Below, piece by piece: positions 46,101 to 60,336 of a stretch of 64,000 nt of DNA. The stretch comes from Diphasiastrum complanatum (lineage: Eukaryota > Streptophyta > Lycopodiopsida > Lycopodiales > Lycopodiaceae). Made by a program: the position numbers and the translations under genes. Within the stretch, counting starts at the first letter, position 1; the number at the start of each line of letters is the position of its first letter. The notes beneath the pieces were generated by a model, which saw only the letters and a program-made list of their open reading frames with translations, did no database searches and had not been told where the DNA came from. Where the stretch lies: assembly GCA_029204225.1 (NCBI GenBank), contig CM055094.1, positions 66,424,536-66,488,535 on the forward strand, written 5' to 3'.

Positions 46101-49100
46101 GGATAAAGAGCTTGAAACTGTGATAAATGAGCTATTTGTTTTGCATAGGGTAGAACATTCATAGCAAGAGAGAAGAGGCTGGGCGCCCTCCTCTAAGAGA
46201 GAGAGAGAGAGAACAACTTGGGTCCCTCACAAATTAAGACAAACTCAACATGGCCTAAATAACTAAATACCCATGGTTACACAAATCTCGACCTTTTGGG
46301 TCAAAGTAACCTATGGATTAACTTTAGCATAGTCATTTATTTCTAACACCCTCCTTAAATGACAATGCAAAAAAAGAAAACTAAAATCTTCAGTATGTAA
46401 CTAAGCCACCACGTGGTATTAAATTTAAAGCTAATCCCCTTTTGCTGAGCGTAGCCTTTGGCAACAAGCCTTGCCTTGTACCTTTCAATGGTACCATCTG
46501 CCTTGTACTTGATTTTGTATACCCATTTAGAACCTATTGCCTTCTTCCCATGAGGAAAATTAACAAGAAACCAAATCTGTTCTTCATGAGTGAATCATAC
46601 TCATCTTGCATTGCATCCTCCCAACATTTTACTCCCTTGGCCTGCTCATAAAAATCAGGTTCTTCCGCAACGTCTCCATGAGTTGTAAGAGCAAAATCTG
46701 AAAAATCAGCATAGTCTACTGATTTTGTAAAGGCACGTGTCTTTTCATGATAAAATGAACTTACTTTGCTGTCCCGCAAAGTCAACAACAGCCATCGTGG
46801 GACTGTTTCAGGCTGTCCAACAGCCATGTCTCTTCTTGCAATTTGCTGTCCAAGATCTTCCAACACTGCACTTGGCTGTCCAAGATCTTCCAAAACTGGT
46901 CCTTGCTGTCCAACTGTTCCTGCAGGCTGATTTTGAGCAACAATGGGCGGTTCTTAATGAACAATAGGCTCTAAACTTGATGAGGTGTTGGGCAATTTGA
47001 AACTGGTTGATTTCTGCCCCGATGGTACCGAATCTGGAAAAACTTCAACATTCACACTATGTGGGCTGTCCCCCTTCAAGATATGAGTTGGGGCCATATC
47101 TAATGAATTCTTTTCATCAAAATGCACATCATGACTAACAATAATCTTGTTAGTGCTTAAATTGAACAGCCTATAGCCTTTGCTTTCACTACTATAGCCA
47201 ACCAAAATGCATTTAACTCTTTTATCCTCAAGCTTTGTACGAAATCCGAAACAAAAGCTAAGCTGTAGGAAATCAAAGTGCCAAGAGCCTTCTAACATTC
47301 AATCTCCATATACAAGAAGAAGAAGAAGAGGGAGAAGAGGGAGAGGGTTAGGTGCCCTCAAGAAGAGAGAAACTAGTAGCAATGCTTGAAAGGGAATGAA
47401 TTACAAATGACCAATGAGTACATATAAATAGGCCTTCCAAGGGCCTAGACTCTTCCAAACTCTAAGTTCTAGAACCTTCCAAACCCACTACTAATTATAG
47501 GGCACTCCCAAAAGTTAAGATAGGGTAGGGTCCCTTAACACAATTAGACTTTACTTGGAACCACGAGTTTCCACTAGACCAAAATTGGGTCCAACTTAAC
47601 TAAAACTATCTTAACATGGTCTAAATAATAAACCTACCCCATGGTTACACAAGTCTCAACCTTTTGGGTCAAAGTAACCTATAGGAAACTAGCATTCTCA
47701 TTTGTTATTTCTAACACCCTCCTTAAATGATAATGTAAAAACATAAGATGAAGTAGAAACAAAATGCAAAATGTTGCTTGCTGCCCAAAACTTCATGTAG
47801 TCGAAATCTTAGCCCTAATCATGCCCGATGTAAAAGAGATGTAGAATACGAAGTGCGGTAGCATCAAGTCGAAGAGTGAAGACAAGCATGCTCCATCCAA
47901 AGTAGGTAACCAAAAAGCCAGCCACAAGCTGAAATATGGATTTGCAATCCATCAATGGTTCCCACATGATTCCATAAGTCTCCTTACCACAAGAAACATA
48001 AAGAAGAGTATGATACTCTTTTACCATCACATCCTCCCGAATCTTACTATCAATGATCTGCTCACCAACACTAGGTAAGACAACACGGTCATCATAAGAA
48101 GTAAGCATCAAAATAGGAAAATCAGCATAAGGTACTGATTTTGGTGAGGCACGTGTGTTTCCTCCAAGGTAAAAAGATACTTTGTTATCTCGCAAAGACT
48201 CGGACAACCAACAAGAGGCTGCGGCAAGCTGTCCAACAGCCACAAAATCACCAACACTTTGTTGTCCAAAGTGTTCCAAATGTGGACCTTGCTATCCAAA
48301 AACCTTCCACAGGCCGTTCCCGATGCATAATAGGATGCTCGCGATGTAACATAGGCTGAAAATGATCAATAAACCATGGCTGAATAATGTGTCCACCATC
48401 TTCAAAAAACACTGAAAATGATCAATAAACCATGGCTGAATAATGTGTCCACCATCTTCAAAGGAAAAAAACAGCAGCTTGCCACTTTGAACACCCAAAA
48501 AATCTAGCAACACGCCACTTTGAACCAACGTACTAATTGGCATGATTTTTTCTCCTCTTCCATTGGTACAAAATGGCTTCAAAGAATGCTTGATTTCAGC
48601 CTTTTCCAAAACATTAACTTGAGAAGCTTGCTCATAAAGTTCTTCACTAATGCATCCATCATTTGCAACAAATGGCTCAAGAGAAGAAGAATGCTCTACC
48701 ATACCAACATTCCGATGCAAACTTGTACTTGTAGAAAGACAATGATCAAACTTTGGATGCCTTTGCTCTTCTACCTTCAAAGAGGATGAAGTAGAGAGGA
48801 GAAAGCATGATGATGAATCTTTTATTCGGTATATTTTTAAAAGTATTTCCCAAGCACTTTTAGAGGTCTTGCAAAATCTCAAATGATATAAGATAGATCT
48901 TGTTACCGATAAAATCTTGATCATCACGTCGATGCCAAACCTCAGCTTGCAACTCCATGAAAAATAGTTGATGCCATCCATCATAACTTCGCCCGAACAA
49001 GTACGCATTGCTCCCAAATCTCTTGCCATAAGAACCAGCCAAGAAGATGAATTTTTTCAAACCCTAAATGTGCCCTAAAAGACACAAAAACCAGCAAGTA

Positions 49101-52100
49101 TCAAATCTAAAAAATCAGCACCGAAATGTGTCGAAACCACACATTAGATGGATGTAGGAACCTACCCTCCTACAAGCCTTATGTGCTAAAAATTTCAGCC
49201 TGAAATTGCATTACAAACTCAAAAAAGCAGCAAGCAAAGAATTAGGTTAGCCCTTCTTTCTTGCCAAAAAGTGTGAACAATACACACACGGATAGGGCTG
49301 TTGCAAACACCTTACAAATGGTAATATGCTGTCCAATTTTCAACCTTGAAATGTGATCGGATCATCACAAAAAATTAGCGCCTTCTTCCACAGCTGGAAA
49401 CAAGCAAAAAGAAGCAGATCTTCACTTTGTAAAATTAGCAAGGGTGCTGATTTTTCAACCAAATCAGAAGATAAATATTGCTTGTAGATGGGCACCCTCC
49501 TGCAAAGGAGCAGATCTGAAAAATAGGGCAGTAGCAGACCAACGGAAGTAGGATAAACCTACACGGATGTGGGCGACCTAAAAGCAGCCACGAAGAAGAT
49601 AATCAATGGTGCCTTCCTGCAACCTGAAAAATTAGCAAACAACCAACTGATTTTTGGGCGCCCAAAATCCTATTATCTTCTTTGATGTGAGGCTCCCTCC
49701 TGCAAAACGGAAAAGAGTCAAAATTGAACAGATCTTCACTCCAAAAAATCAGCAAAGGTGCTGAATTTTTGTGATCCCTAAGTGAAGACGATCTCTTTTG
49801 GTAGGGCGCCCTAAATCAAGCATACCATGTAGGAAATCAAAGTGCCAAGATCCTTCTAACATTCAATCTCCATATACAAGAAGAAGAAGAAGAAGAAGGA
49901 GAGGGTTAGGTTCCCTCAAAAAGAGAGAAAGTAGTAGCAACGCTTGAAAGGGAATGAACTACAAATGAACAATGAGTACATATAAATAGGCCTTCCAAGG
50001 GCCTAAACTCTTCCAAACTCTAAGTTCTAGAACCTTCCAAAATCCACTACTAATTATAGGGCACTTCCAAAAGTTAAGATAGGGTCCCTTAACATAATTA
50101 GACTTTACTTGGACCCACGAGTTTCCACTAGACCAAAATTGGGTCCAACTTAACTAAAACTATCTTAACATGGTCTAAATAATAAACCTACCCCATGGTT
50201 ACACAAGTCTCAACCTTTTGGGTCAAAGTAACCTATGGGAAACTAGCATTATCATTTATTATTTCTAACATGAACCAAAAATGTGAAAGTGAGAGATTGA
50301 AGGCTTCTTCCCATACCAAACTTCATAAGGAGTTAATACTTTCAATGCTTTAGTAGGACAACGATTGCTTATGTATGCTGCCGTTATAGCCGCTTTAGCC
50401 CAAAACTTGTGAGGCAGACCCTTTGCTTTGAGCATGCAATGGGCCATCTCCATAAGTGTGTGATTCTTTCGCTCGGCAACACCATTTTATTGAGGCGTAT
50501 AAAGAGTTGTCATTTGATGTAGAATTCCCTTCTCTCGAAGAAATGCACCGAACGTACTCTTGATGTATTCCCCTCCTTGATCGGTGCGTAAGGTCTTCAA
50601 AGAATGCCCAAACCGATTTTCCACCATTGCTAGAAAATCTTTGAAGTATTGAAAAACTTCTGATTTAGCCTTCATAGGATAGATCCATGTAAAACGAGAA
50701 AATTCATCAATAAAAGTCACAATATAGATGCACTTTCCAATGGATTCGGTCCTCATTGGACCACAAACTATGAACCAAATCAAATTTATCAAGAACCCTT
50801 ATAGTTCCATCAATTGGAAAAGGTTTCCTTTGAAACTTTCCAAGTATGCACCCCTCGCATACATGCCCTTCCAGCTGCTCAATAGTAGGAATGTCTTCAA
50901 CCATATTGAATGTCTTTAACTTCTTCAAACTTGCAAAGTTGAGATGCCCAAACCTTGCATGCCACAATTCAGCCAACTCCATTGTGATGTAGAAGCAACA
51001 AGACACGTAGAGGGAATTCGTGGCTCATAGGTATCCATCATGAATAAGCCATCATGCATTGTTCCCAAAACAATAATCAAGAGAGATCTTTTAGGATCCT
51101 TGACAAGACACTTATCTTCTTTGAACTCAACAACTAGTCCTTGCTTCAACATAGTTGAAACCGAAAGAAGACTCTTCTTGATTCCCGAAACATAAAGCAC
51201 ATTCTTGATGTAATTTTCTTCACCATTAGGCAAAATGAAGGCTACAATTCCAATTCCATGAATAGGATAAGATGCATTATCCGCACATTGTACCTTGCTT
51301 CCATTTTGCACTTTCACTAATTTAGTGAATGCTTCTTTGCGGAAAGTCATATGACGAGTAGCACCACTATCAGTCACCCATTCAATGGGCTGAAAATCAG
51401 CAACTTGCAAAACAGAACCTGAATTCCTCATAGATGTAGAAGTACTATTAGAAGCAATATTAGACACAAAAGCATAGTCTTGTGGTTAAAGAGATCACCA
51501 CTAGCTTCAAACTCTTGCTTCAAAGTAGCAAGTGAAGCACTAGTATCAATTCCATTACTCTCCTCTTTCGCAAGCTTCTGCTTACAATCCTTGATGAAGT
51601 GCCCATACTTCTTGCAATAATGGCACTTCCCTTTTTTCTTTTGAGTGTTGACATTTTGATCTCCAATGGGCTTTTGCTCATCCTTGGAAGGAGGCTTCCC
51701 CTTTCCTTTTGACTTGCCTTTGCCCTTGCCTTTCGTGAAGAAAGCTTGATCTTGTTGAGTGTCATCCGCAAAATTTTGCCTCGTTTGCTCCTCTTGAAGA
51801 AGCAGCCCAACAAGTTCATCAAAGGAGAGTTGATGTCCCCTAAGAGAGATACTCAAAGATGAAACAAATGGAAGATCAGAGGAAGGTAACGAGTTGAGAG
51901 TAATGGAAACAAATTGAGCATTCTCAATTATCTCATTAATATTGAGAAGCTCCTCACAAAGATCCTTGATCTTCGTCAAGTGATTGGTCACTTGATCCCC
52001 TTCTTGCATCTTCAACAAAGAAAGTTGATTTCTAAGATACACCACTCTTGCTGGATTTTTGACTCTATACATAGTATAAAGTGTATCTCACGCACTTTTA

Positions 52101-52928
52101 GATGTCTTACAAGACCTAATATGAGGTAATATAGATCTTTTCACAACAAGAGCAACCATAGAATGTGCTTGTGCATCCCTTCTATCCCACTTCTTTTGTT
52201 CTTCCGAAGATGTAGAAGATGATGTTGATGATGATGATCCACGAGGTGTAGAAGGTGCCAAAGAAGGAGGCCTTTCCTCATCACCATTGAACAAATCCCA
52301 CAGCCCTTTCGCTATGGGAAGATTCTTCATCATGTAACTGCACAAGGAGTAGTTTGTGCCATCCAACCGATCCTCACTAAACAAAGAAATGATAGCTTCC
52401 GATTCTTTAGTCATTACCTCCAACAAAATTTCAACTTGTAGTAGATAGGAAAGAGAGCCTTTCCACAAATCTTCCTTTTTATTGGATGTTTCTGATGTGT
52501 ATCATTGCCAGTCCCACATTACGCACTTTTTCCAAAAGAGGGATAGAGATGAGACTTCTGACAGTGAGATAGACATTCCAGTACGACGACCGAAGCTCCA
52601 GCATCCTCTTCGCTCCTCCAGGCCCAGGGCTCTTCACCGGAGGCCAACACCTACTTCTCACCATATCACGCAGTTTTTTATATCCACTTAGCCAGTTAGC
52701 TAACTTGTTTCAGTTTTCTCTTTCCCTCTGTGTAGCTGGTGGTTAAGCTACTGATATTGTACCCTCAACAAAGCTGGAGGTTAAGCTTTGTTTTTCTCTC
52801 TGTTTTCTAGTGCTGGTTTAGTTGTTAGGAATAAGTCCTACATGGACAATGCTCCTTCTTTTTTGATGTACTTTCTACTTGTCTTATGTGCCCTCGGGTA
52901 CTTGACAGACATTAATATATATAATTCT

Positions 52929-52978
<50 letters not shown>

Positions 52979-55900
52979 TACCTCACATACTTCTCTCTCA
53001 CCTACCTCACATACTCACCTATGTAACTACTAGTCCACATCTACTAGTCAAAGATAGGCACATGTACTCGCTTGATGTAGGTCCTAGTAGTCCTAAATGT
53101 AGGCCCTTGAATTAGCTTCATGTAGCCCTACTATTTTTAGGAAAATTACATAGGGGTCAATGTACAAACGTTTAGCCTAAACAATTAATTATATCTGACA
53201 ATAGTTTGGTATGCTAATACCAGAAGATCAACTTCTAGGTATGTGTTTATGTTGAACAATGGACCAATCTCCTAGAACAGCAGGAAGCAGCCAATATGAG
53301 TTGCATAACAGTGACTGTAAACCCGAGGTTTCATTCTAGAAGCAAGTACATTGAGATCAAGTGACACTATGTCAAAGACAAAGTGCTGAACAAGGAGGTC
53401 GGCTAGTGCACCACAGAACAAAATTCATAACAACTGACATATTTACCAAGGCACAGGCAAATGATAGACATACTAGATTTAACTCTCAGTTAAATCTAAA
53501 AATCCAAGTATTTCTAGATCTGCAGTAACGGGAGTATTGGAGGAATTAATGAAAAAACTAGACAATCCTATGTAGGCCTATAATAGAATTTTAGACCCCT
53601 ATGGACTTACACTACATGTACCTATCAATTATCACTAAACTTGTGGCATGTTTAAAGTAAGACTAGTAGCTGAGAATGCTAGGTAGGTAGGTGAGTAGGT
53701 GTGGTAGGTGGCTACTGGTAGGCAGAGGTAGGATGGGCTAGAGAGAGAGTGAGGAGAAAACTCTATAAATAGAGACACTTCCAACGAGTTAGTACAAAAG
53801 ATCTTGATAGTAATTTTATGCTATCATTTTGTGTACTTCTCATGATTGTACATTCAACTTCTATAATAGAATGCTATCTTCTTGATAATGCTATCATCTT
53901 GATTTGTGTAACCATAATGGTGACTGATAGTTAGCAATTTCAATTTAGTTCTGCATTTATCTTGTTATGTACTTGATTAAATGTAAGCAGTAAGAAGTTA
54001 GTCAAAGTCAACTTGACTATTAATCATAGAGATAGTAATTAGTCTTAAATTAGGTGTCAAGATTAGTACAAGATCCTGGATAGTTTCAGCACTATTTCTC
54101 ATCATGTACAACAGTATTGAGCACCTCTATCACTTCATCACATCAAATGCATTGCTTAGGACATTATAAATTTAAAGAGCAGAAAAAAGGAAAGAAAATA
54201 CTATGACCTTATAAAAAAAGGAAAAAACTTTGTCACTTCTCCTTGGTATTTATCTGAGCCTTTTCTGGCATTATTGGCATGATCTCTTCCTTGCCTTTAA
54301 TGATCATCAGAACACTTAAAGAATTGCTCAGTTGCAGAGCATGCATACCTCGCCTATCCCTTGTTTGGCCTGTAGAGCACCCACAATGTCCAAACATTTC
54401 TTGATATCTGGTACCTTACTCTGCATGGTTAACCAATGATCAGATTTTACACCTAATCCATATAAACTGAATGGTATCATATTGAAGTTAAATTTCCCTC
54501 ACTGTTCTAAAAAATCTGTACTCATGAGCTTGTTTTCAAAAATGGGGAGGAAAAGAAATCAAATTATCACTATGTTTTTGTACACTCACTTTGTCAGTTC
54601 CAAATTTTCATATTATTTCGATTCAACACTTTGGACTGGGAAAGGGGACAAAAGAAATTGCCCTCCTTCTGCACTTAGATTACTGCTTGCAGAATTATAA
54701 TGATTGCTAAAAATGAAAGGGATACTACATGAATAGGCTAACAATGCCAGAGGCTAACTGGTAGATCTTCACTTAGTCTCATGTTTTCCAGTTTTTGACT
54801 CCTATATCTCAAATTTAAAGAGAGTTAAACTGCAAAGAACTGCTTGGTAAACAACTATATATTATTTCTAGAATATGCTTTCCTGGGTTGACTCTGACAG
54901 ATCAAAGAACAACAACCTAACTTCTCAAGGCAAAAGCTTAACTGGAAGTGCAACCGACACAAAAGAAACTGCTCTATAAGGTACCTGTAAATCTCTTCGT
55001 TGTGCAAGAAGCTTCATTTCTGCAACTTTGTACTGCTGAAGCCTGTATTTAACCAATAGACGTGTCAGTCCAAGATATAGAGGGTAGGCTGTAAAACTGG
55101 AAATTGGACAACTCCATATACGCATGCAGCAACACAAATTATATAATAATGTCGCCATGCCTATAGCCTACCGGTCACGCTTACGTCCCCTCTCTCATGG
55201 CTACAGCCTACCAGTCACACCTACGTTTCCCCCTTTCATGTTTTAGTGAGACTCTTGCCATGCCTATAACCTACCCATCACATCTAATTTCACGCCTACT
55301 TCCCCCTCTCATGGCAACAGCCTGCCATTCACACCTAATGTCACGCCTAGGTCCCACTAGATCATCGCCCGTCATCGCCCGTCAACAACATTCTGAAGTT
55401 CCAAATCATCGACCGTCACCTACATCGGCCGCCATTGCCCGTCAACAACGGGCACTCTTTACTAGTCAAATATAAGAAAATTTGAACTGCTTATCTTCCT
55501 GTCAAGTATTGCTTGTCCCTATAATCAAGTTTCAAGATTGAACATGTGAGCCAAGAAAGTTGAGAACAACTCGAGAGCTCACAGGACCTTCTTTTCTGAT
55601 ATGTGGTATGCATGGCCAGACCTTTGTCTAGGTTGCTGGGATTGAAGTGCGTCACTGTGCATTTTAAAGCCTTTACTTAAAAATTTGCAATGAGCAATGA
55701 GCTCTCAACAGTACCACAAAAATTGGCAGAAAAAGGGGTGAAGGCTTTCAAAAATAGCCTCAGTTTTCCACACTAAGGACAATGTTGCTTGGCTGAAACA
55801 TTCATGCACCAACTAACCAACAAAACTAGAGGTATCACAAGGCCAGACAGCCCATCGGCTGGAATAGCCAGGATGCCAATGCATGTCAAGTGTGCCATGT

Positions 55901-57614
55901 AGGCTGCTAGTATGGTCAGGAGGGACAAAGAGGTGGGCGATAGCAAGGTAGGAGGGCGGCAAAAGAGTGAGAAGGCAGCAAGCTGTTGACAGGTGGAATA
56001 AAGTTTGAACAGCAGCCTGAAATTTAAGGAGGTTTTCTCTTTAAAAGGCAGACAGGATGGCAGGGAGGCCAGGAGCTTACATTTAATTGCCAAGAAAGAT
56101 CAGAGGCAGCCAAAAGGAAAGTATGAGGGTTGCAAGGGAGGGGCAGAAGGCATCAAGCAGGTGGCAGGTGACCCAGGAAACAGTCAGATGCTTAAGGAGG
56201 CTTTTTCTCCTACTTTCCAAAAAGGAAACAACATTTTCATTGATCTAAGTGCTCTTCTCATGCAGAACATATGTTCATTAAGCTGAGGGTTTAGCATGAC
56301 TCAACTTGTGAGCCTGCCAACCAATCACCCGTTCGATCGTATTGGAGTAAAGAGGGGTTACAGAGACACGTGCATATATTATGTTCTTTTTGTTCATGTT
56401 GGGGATTGATGGTGAACATGGTGAAGAGCAACGTTATGGTTTTCAATACCTCCCGTGCATTCATTTAGAGACAGGAGCTTTTATGGGATGGTCTCACCCC
56501 TTGGAGATAGTATTTTCATATACATAACTTGGGGTCCTTTCCATTGGCCTGATTTTCAGTATGAGACAGGTAGCCGTTGCTAGGTTAGTGAAGGGACAAG
56601 CAACTTTAGTTGAGCTTGAGAGGTTTTGTTTTAGGCAATACATTTGTGATGCTTCGATTAAGTGTCACCTTTTTGATATCATGGTCTCTCCAACAGCCAT
56701 GTATGCAGCGGAGATTTCACGCAAGCCGCCTCACTTGCTTAGAATGGGCTAGTAGATCTCGTCCACAGGTCAATATGCTTTTGTGGATGATCAGAATGAA
56801 ACCCTCGGTGCCACATCAGATCATATCAGAAAAGTTTGCAATTCTTTCACTATAGGATGAGGCAGTTTTTTGACTTATCATTTTTCTTCAGACTAGCACA
56901 AATGGATACCCATGAGACCAAATATCCCTACATGGCTTTCAGGTCATCTCGCTCATTACATAGTCATGGTTCCCATCTCTTGTGGTGCTCCCAGGTGGGG
57001 GGTGTCATAGTTGATTTAGTTCGGTCAACAAAGAATCTGAGACAGGATTAAACATTTGATTTTGATTTATTTATTTATGTTCATTTAGCTTTGTGAGTTT
57101 TTTCCTATGTTAGTTATGAAGATGTTTATTATGTTCCCATGCTTATGACACTTGACATGTACTTTTTCTATCTTTTGTACCAATGTTTGAGGGTACCTTT
57201 CGAATCGCCTTTTCGAACCGTGTTTGAATCGAGTTTGAATCGGGAAAGAATCGACTTCTCCAGGTTTGAACCGGCGAAGCGGTTTTAGGGTTTTTTTTTT
57301 AAACATTAAGGTCACAACATACATATTACATATTACATATGTCATATTCCAATGTACCATGTGGATGGTTATTTAGTGGTAAATTAGCAAATGTTCAATG
57401 ATTCGAATTTCACGAAAATGACAAAACACAGACACACACACACACACACACACACATTTGTCAAACACACACACAAAAACACACACCCACAAAAACACAC
57501 ACCCACACACATTGTCAAACATTTCACACACACACACACACATTTGTCAACAGTCACACACACTGAACAGCCACACGTGACACACAATTCCACCCCTCTC
57601 ACACAACTCCACCC

Positions 57615-57658
<44 letters not shown>

Positions 57659-57965
57659 TTTCTCTCCAGACTCGCGGATCTATATTCTGTCCAGTGTCTC
57701 GGATCTCTCTCTCTCTCTCATGCGCGGAAATCTGGGAAGCTTCAGGGCCCAGGGGGAGGTAACGAGCAGGCTGCAGGAGGTCGCGAGGAGCAGGAGCAGG
57801 AGGTCGCGAGGAGCAGTAGTTCGCGAGGAGGCGACGAGTTTTTTTTTTTTTTAAAAACAGTTCAAACAGTCAAAAAACGGTTCGAACCGGACCTTTTCAA
57901 AAAGGTCTTTCGAATCGCGGTTCTTTCAATGAATCGCAATTCGACACAACTATGTTTTGTACCAA

Positions 57966-58011
<46 letters not shown>

Positions 58012-60288
58012 TTAAACCCTCTCTCCCCATAAACCATGAACCCTAAATTTGTTCTCCCTCCCTCTCTGTCCATAGTTATCTTACTCCTTGTAATCTTCTT
58101 TAGTTGTGTGAGGCACATGAGCTTGTCGTCTTGAATGGCTTAGCTAGATGACCTAACTCGGGTGACGTACACTTGCCACCTACACAATGGCAACCACATT
58201 GTCGCTGATTATATCATGGTGTCATCCTCTCTCATTCCATTCCTATGTTGCTTCAAAACGGCGTTCCAAACCCCTGCGTCCCGGAACGCTACGTTCTATA
58301 ACTCCGGAACGATGTCCAAAAAAAGCATAGCTATCATAGTATTAAGTGTTAATTTGTTGCAAACAAAATCCAATCATCAAAAGTCTTCAAAACCAAAAAT
58401 TGAGGACTTCATAGCCCTGCTGCCACACTGCAATGTTTGCTCGAATCGAGGATCAAACCAAGAATCGTGGTTCGAACAGGCCGGTTCGAACTGCTGGAGC
58501 TGCTATTTCCATGCCCGGGCCCGAGGAGAGACAAAACGTGGTTTTTGGGAGAAGAGAAGAGGGGAGAAGAGGAGGGGAGTGAGATCTGAGGAAAGTTACA
58601 AGCCGATTCGACCAGTTTGAACCAATTCGAATTGGCCAGGCTGGTACGAACTAGAAAACAGTTCAAACCGGAAATGTTTTCCAGGTTCGAACCGCTGGAA
58701 CTGCTATTTCCATGCCTGGGCCCGAGGAGAGACAAAACGTGTTATTAACGTGTTTTTGGGAGAAGAGAAGAGGGGAGAAGAGGAGGGGAGTGAGATCTGA
58801 GGAAGGTTACAAGCCGATTCGACCAGTTTGAACCAATTCGAATTGGCCAGGCTCTATTGTGACCTGTCCAGTGTCCACTGTCTACAATACTAATACAATG
58901 ATTCAATGATCATGCCAGCTTTACGTATTACGGACATCCTCGAGCCCCAACTTAGCTTGATACTAGCTTATTACTAAGTTTATGTAATGTGAATCATGAT
59001 TTATCCTCAAAAAGAATCAGATTTCAATAAAAGTACAAAAACCCTAAAATCGATTCGAACGGTTCAAACCTGGCCTATTCGATTCGAACGCGGTTCGTAC
59101 CCTCGGATCGACCAATTCGAATCGGGGATGTAAACATTGTGCCACAGTGCCATGAAAGATATTAGGGTTGGAAGAAGAGCTTCAGAAGGTGTAAACACTG
59201 AGAGTGCTTGTATCAAACATCATAAAAGAGGCATGTATCATAATATCAGCCAAACGTAATTCATGTGCACAAAAGTTCAAAGCAATTTGATGATTGTAGA
59301 CCACGGAAAACCCCTTGAACCTTGGCTAACAAGGTAATTTTGAAAGTTTCAACTTTGCTATAAAATGACTGATTAATATCATGGGAAGATGCAAACGCGA
59401 AAAGAAAAGAATAATATAGGTCATGCACATAATAAAGACTGATAATCGAAATTGTTCTAACATCTGAGGCTTAAAAAAATTAAAATTAAGGTGCTAGAAG
59501 ACATTGAAATTGTCAACCGCATAAAACAAAGCCAAAAGCTCCTAATACATTTGGCCGTTCAATGCCAATGTGCTTTTGATTTAATAATTGAACAATATAC
59601 CAGTTGCTTTCACTGAGAGACTTTTCTAGCAAGCCATGTGTCCAGTCCAAAGACATTTCAAAATCGAATACAATTGTTGTTGATAATTAGTGGACAAAAA
59701 AGGCCAGCCTTATTTCTGATCTTTACAAAAAATCTCCAAGAGATGGAAGGAAATAAAAACACATTGTCCAGATAATTTTTTAAAAAAACAAAAAAAAAAA
59801 TTCTAGCATTCCGACCCGGAACGCTCTGGGATCGCAGAACTATTCTGGAACACTCCCGGAATGTAGCGCATCTATGTTCCATTCCTATCTAACTTCACGT
59901 CTCTCCCACCAATTTGTCCAACCACTCTTTCCTCTCTTTCTGTCTAGGCACCTTCACACTCCATTCCCCTCCCACCCACCCAACCATGGACTAAGCATCC
60001 ATATATACGTACAACAAGCAATACACACAACTTAACCAAGACTTGCTTCTCTCCCTACTTCACAAATTTCCACAAAATAGCCCACTCATAGAAGAAGCCA
60101 CACTCCTCACCAACTGTGCTCCATACAACTACTTCCATAGCCTTTCCATCCAAACACCACAAAGTTACACCCTTTCATACTCGATCACACCCAACTCATC
60201 AACCTTGGTATGATGATGAGTGTAAATCCCTCCATGAGCAAGTCAAACATGCACAAATCTTCACACCTCATCTCTAACATGATACTAG

Positions 60289-60336
<48 letters not shown>

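Larger units (their letters stand above)
47264..50270 (-). mobile_element. N4: non-autonomous copia-type element nested in C4
   Basis: 3007 bp with direct LTRs: 5' (minus) 50270-49828, 443 bp, and 3' 47716-47264, 453 bp, both TGTTAGAAAT...TTTCCTACA. The sequence after the 5' LTR begins TGGTAT, the start of a tRNA-Met primer site, and GGAGGG precedes the 3' LTR. The 2.1 kb interior has only gag- and linker-like remnants and no integrase, RT or RNase H domain. Flanks TAAGC (47259-47263) and TGAAC (50271-50275) agree at 3 of 5 bases, so the target duplication has decayed. Confidence 0.85.
46165..52468 (-). mobile_element. Copia element C4, internally deleted, host of N4
   Basis: Minus-strand order: gag (52468-51520), protease (51467-51000), integrase (51006-50276), N4 insertion, end of integrase and start of RT (47263-46430), polypurine tract GGAGGG and the beginning of a 3' LTR (TGTTAGAAATAAA, complement of 46348). 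RT after [12 protein letters not shown] and all RNase H are deleted. No 5' LTR is recognisable above 52468. The LTR is a diverged relative of the N4 LTR. Confidence 0.8.
45731..54348 (-). other. PFD3 intron 3 (8.6 kb)
   Basis: GT-AG intron mostly filled by a copia element (C4), itself interrupted by a second copia-type element (N4), plus a separate copia relic at 53300-53900. The insertions are in the same orientation as PFD3 or opposite, as stated in their entries. Confidence 0.88.
57184..57954. mobile_element. Inverted-repeat element A, 11 bp target duplication
   Basis: 771 bp between perfect direct repeats TTTTGTACCAA (57173-57183 and 57955-57965). Ends are rich in GTTTGAAxCGG / CGGTTCGAACCG motifs in inverse orientation, with T and A runs inside. 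The interior is CA, CT and GA-rich low-complexity DNA without coding. The 11 bp duplication suggests Mutator-like mobilisation. Same family as elements B, C and D. Confidence 0.68.
58247..59876. mobile_element. Inverted-repeat element B, 12 bp target duplication
   Basis: 1630 bp between perfect direct repeats TTCCATTCCTAT (58235-58246 and 59877-59888). The left end (GCGTTCC...CCCGGAACGCTACGTTCT) and the complement of the right end (...CTACATTCCGGGAGTGTTCCAGAA) share GGAACG/CATTCC motifs, like the ends of the 41096-41816 element. It contains element C nested inside. No transposase seen. Confidence 0.6.

Noticed and set aside
57180-59140. GGTTCGAATCC-like sequences as tRNA genes or tRNA-derived SINEs
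   Set aside because: The motif resembles the tRNA B box, but there is no A box at the right distance, no cloverleaf, and the copies occur in inverted-repeat ends with 10-12 bp duplications.
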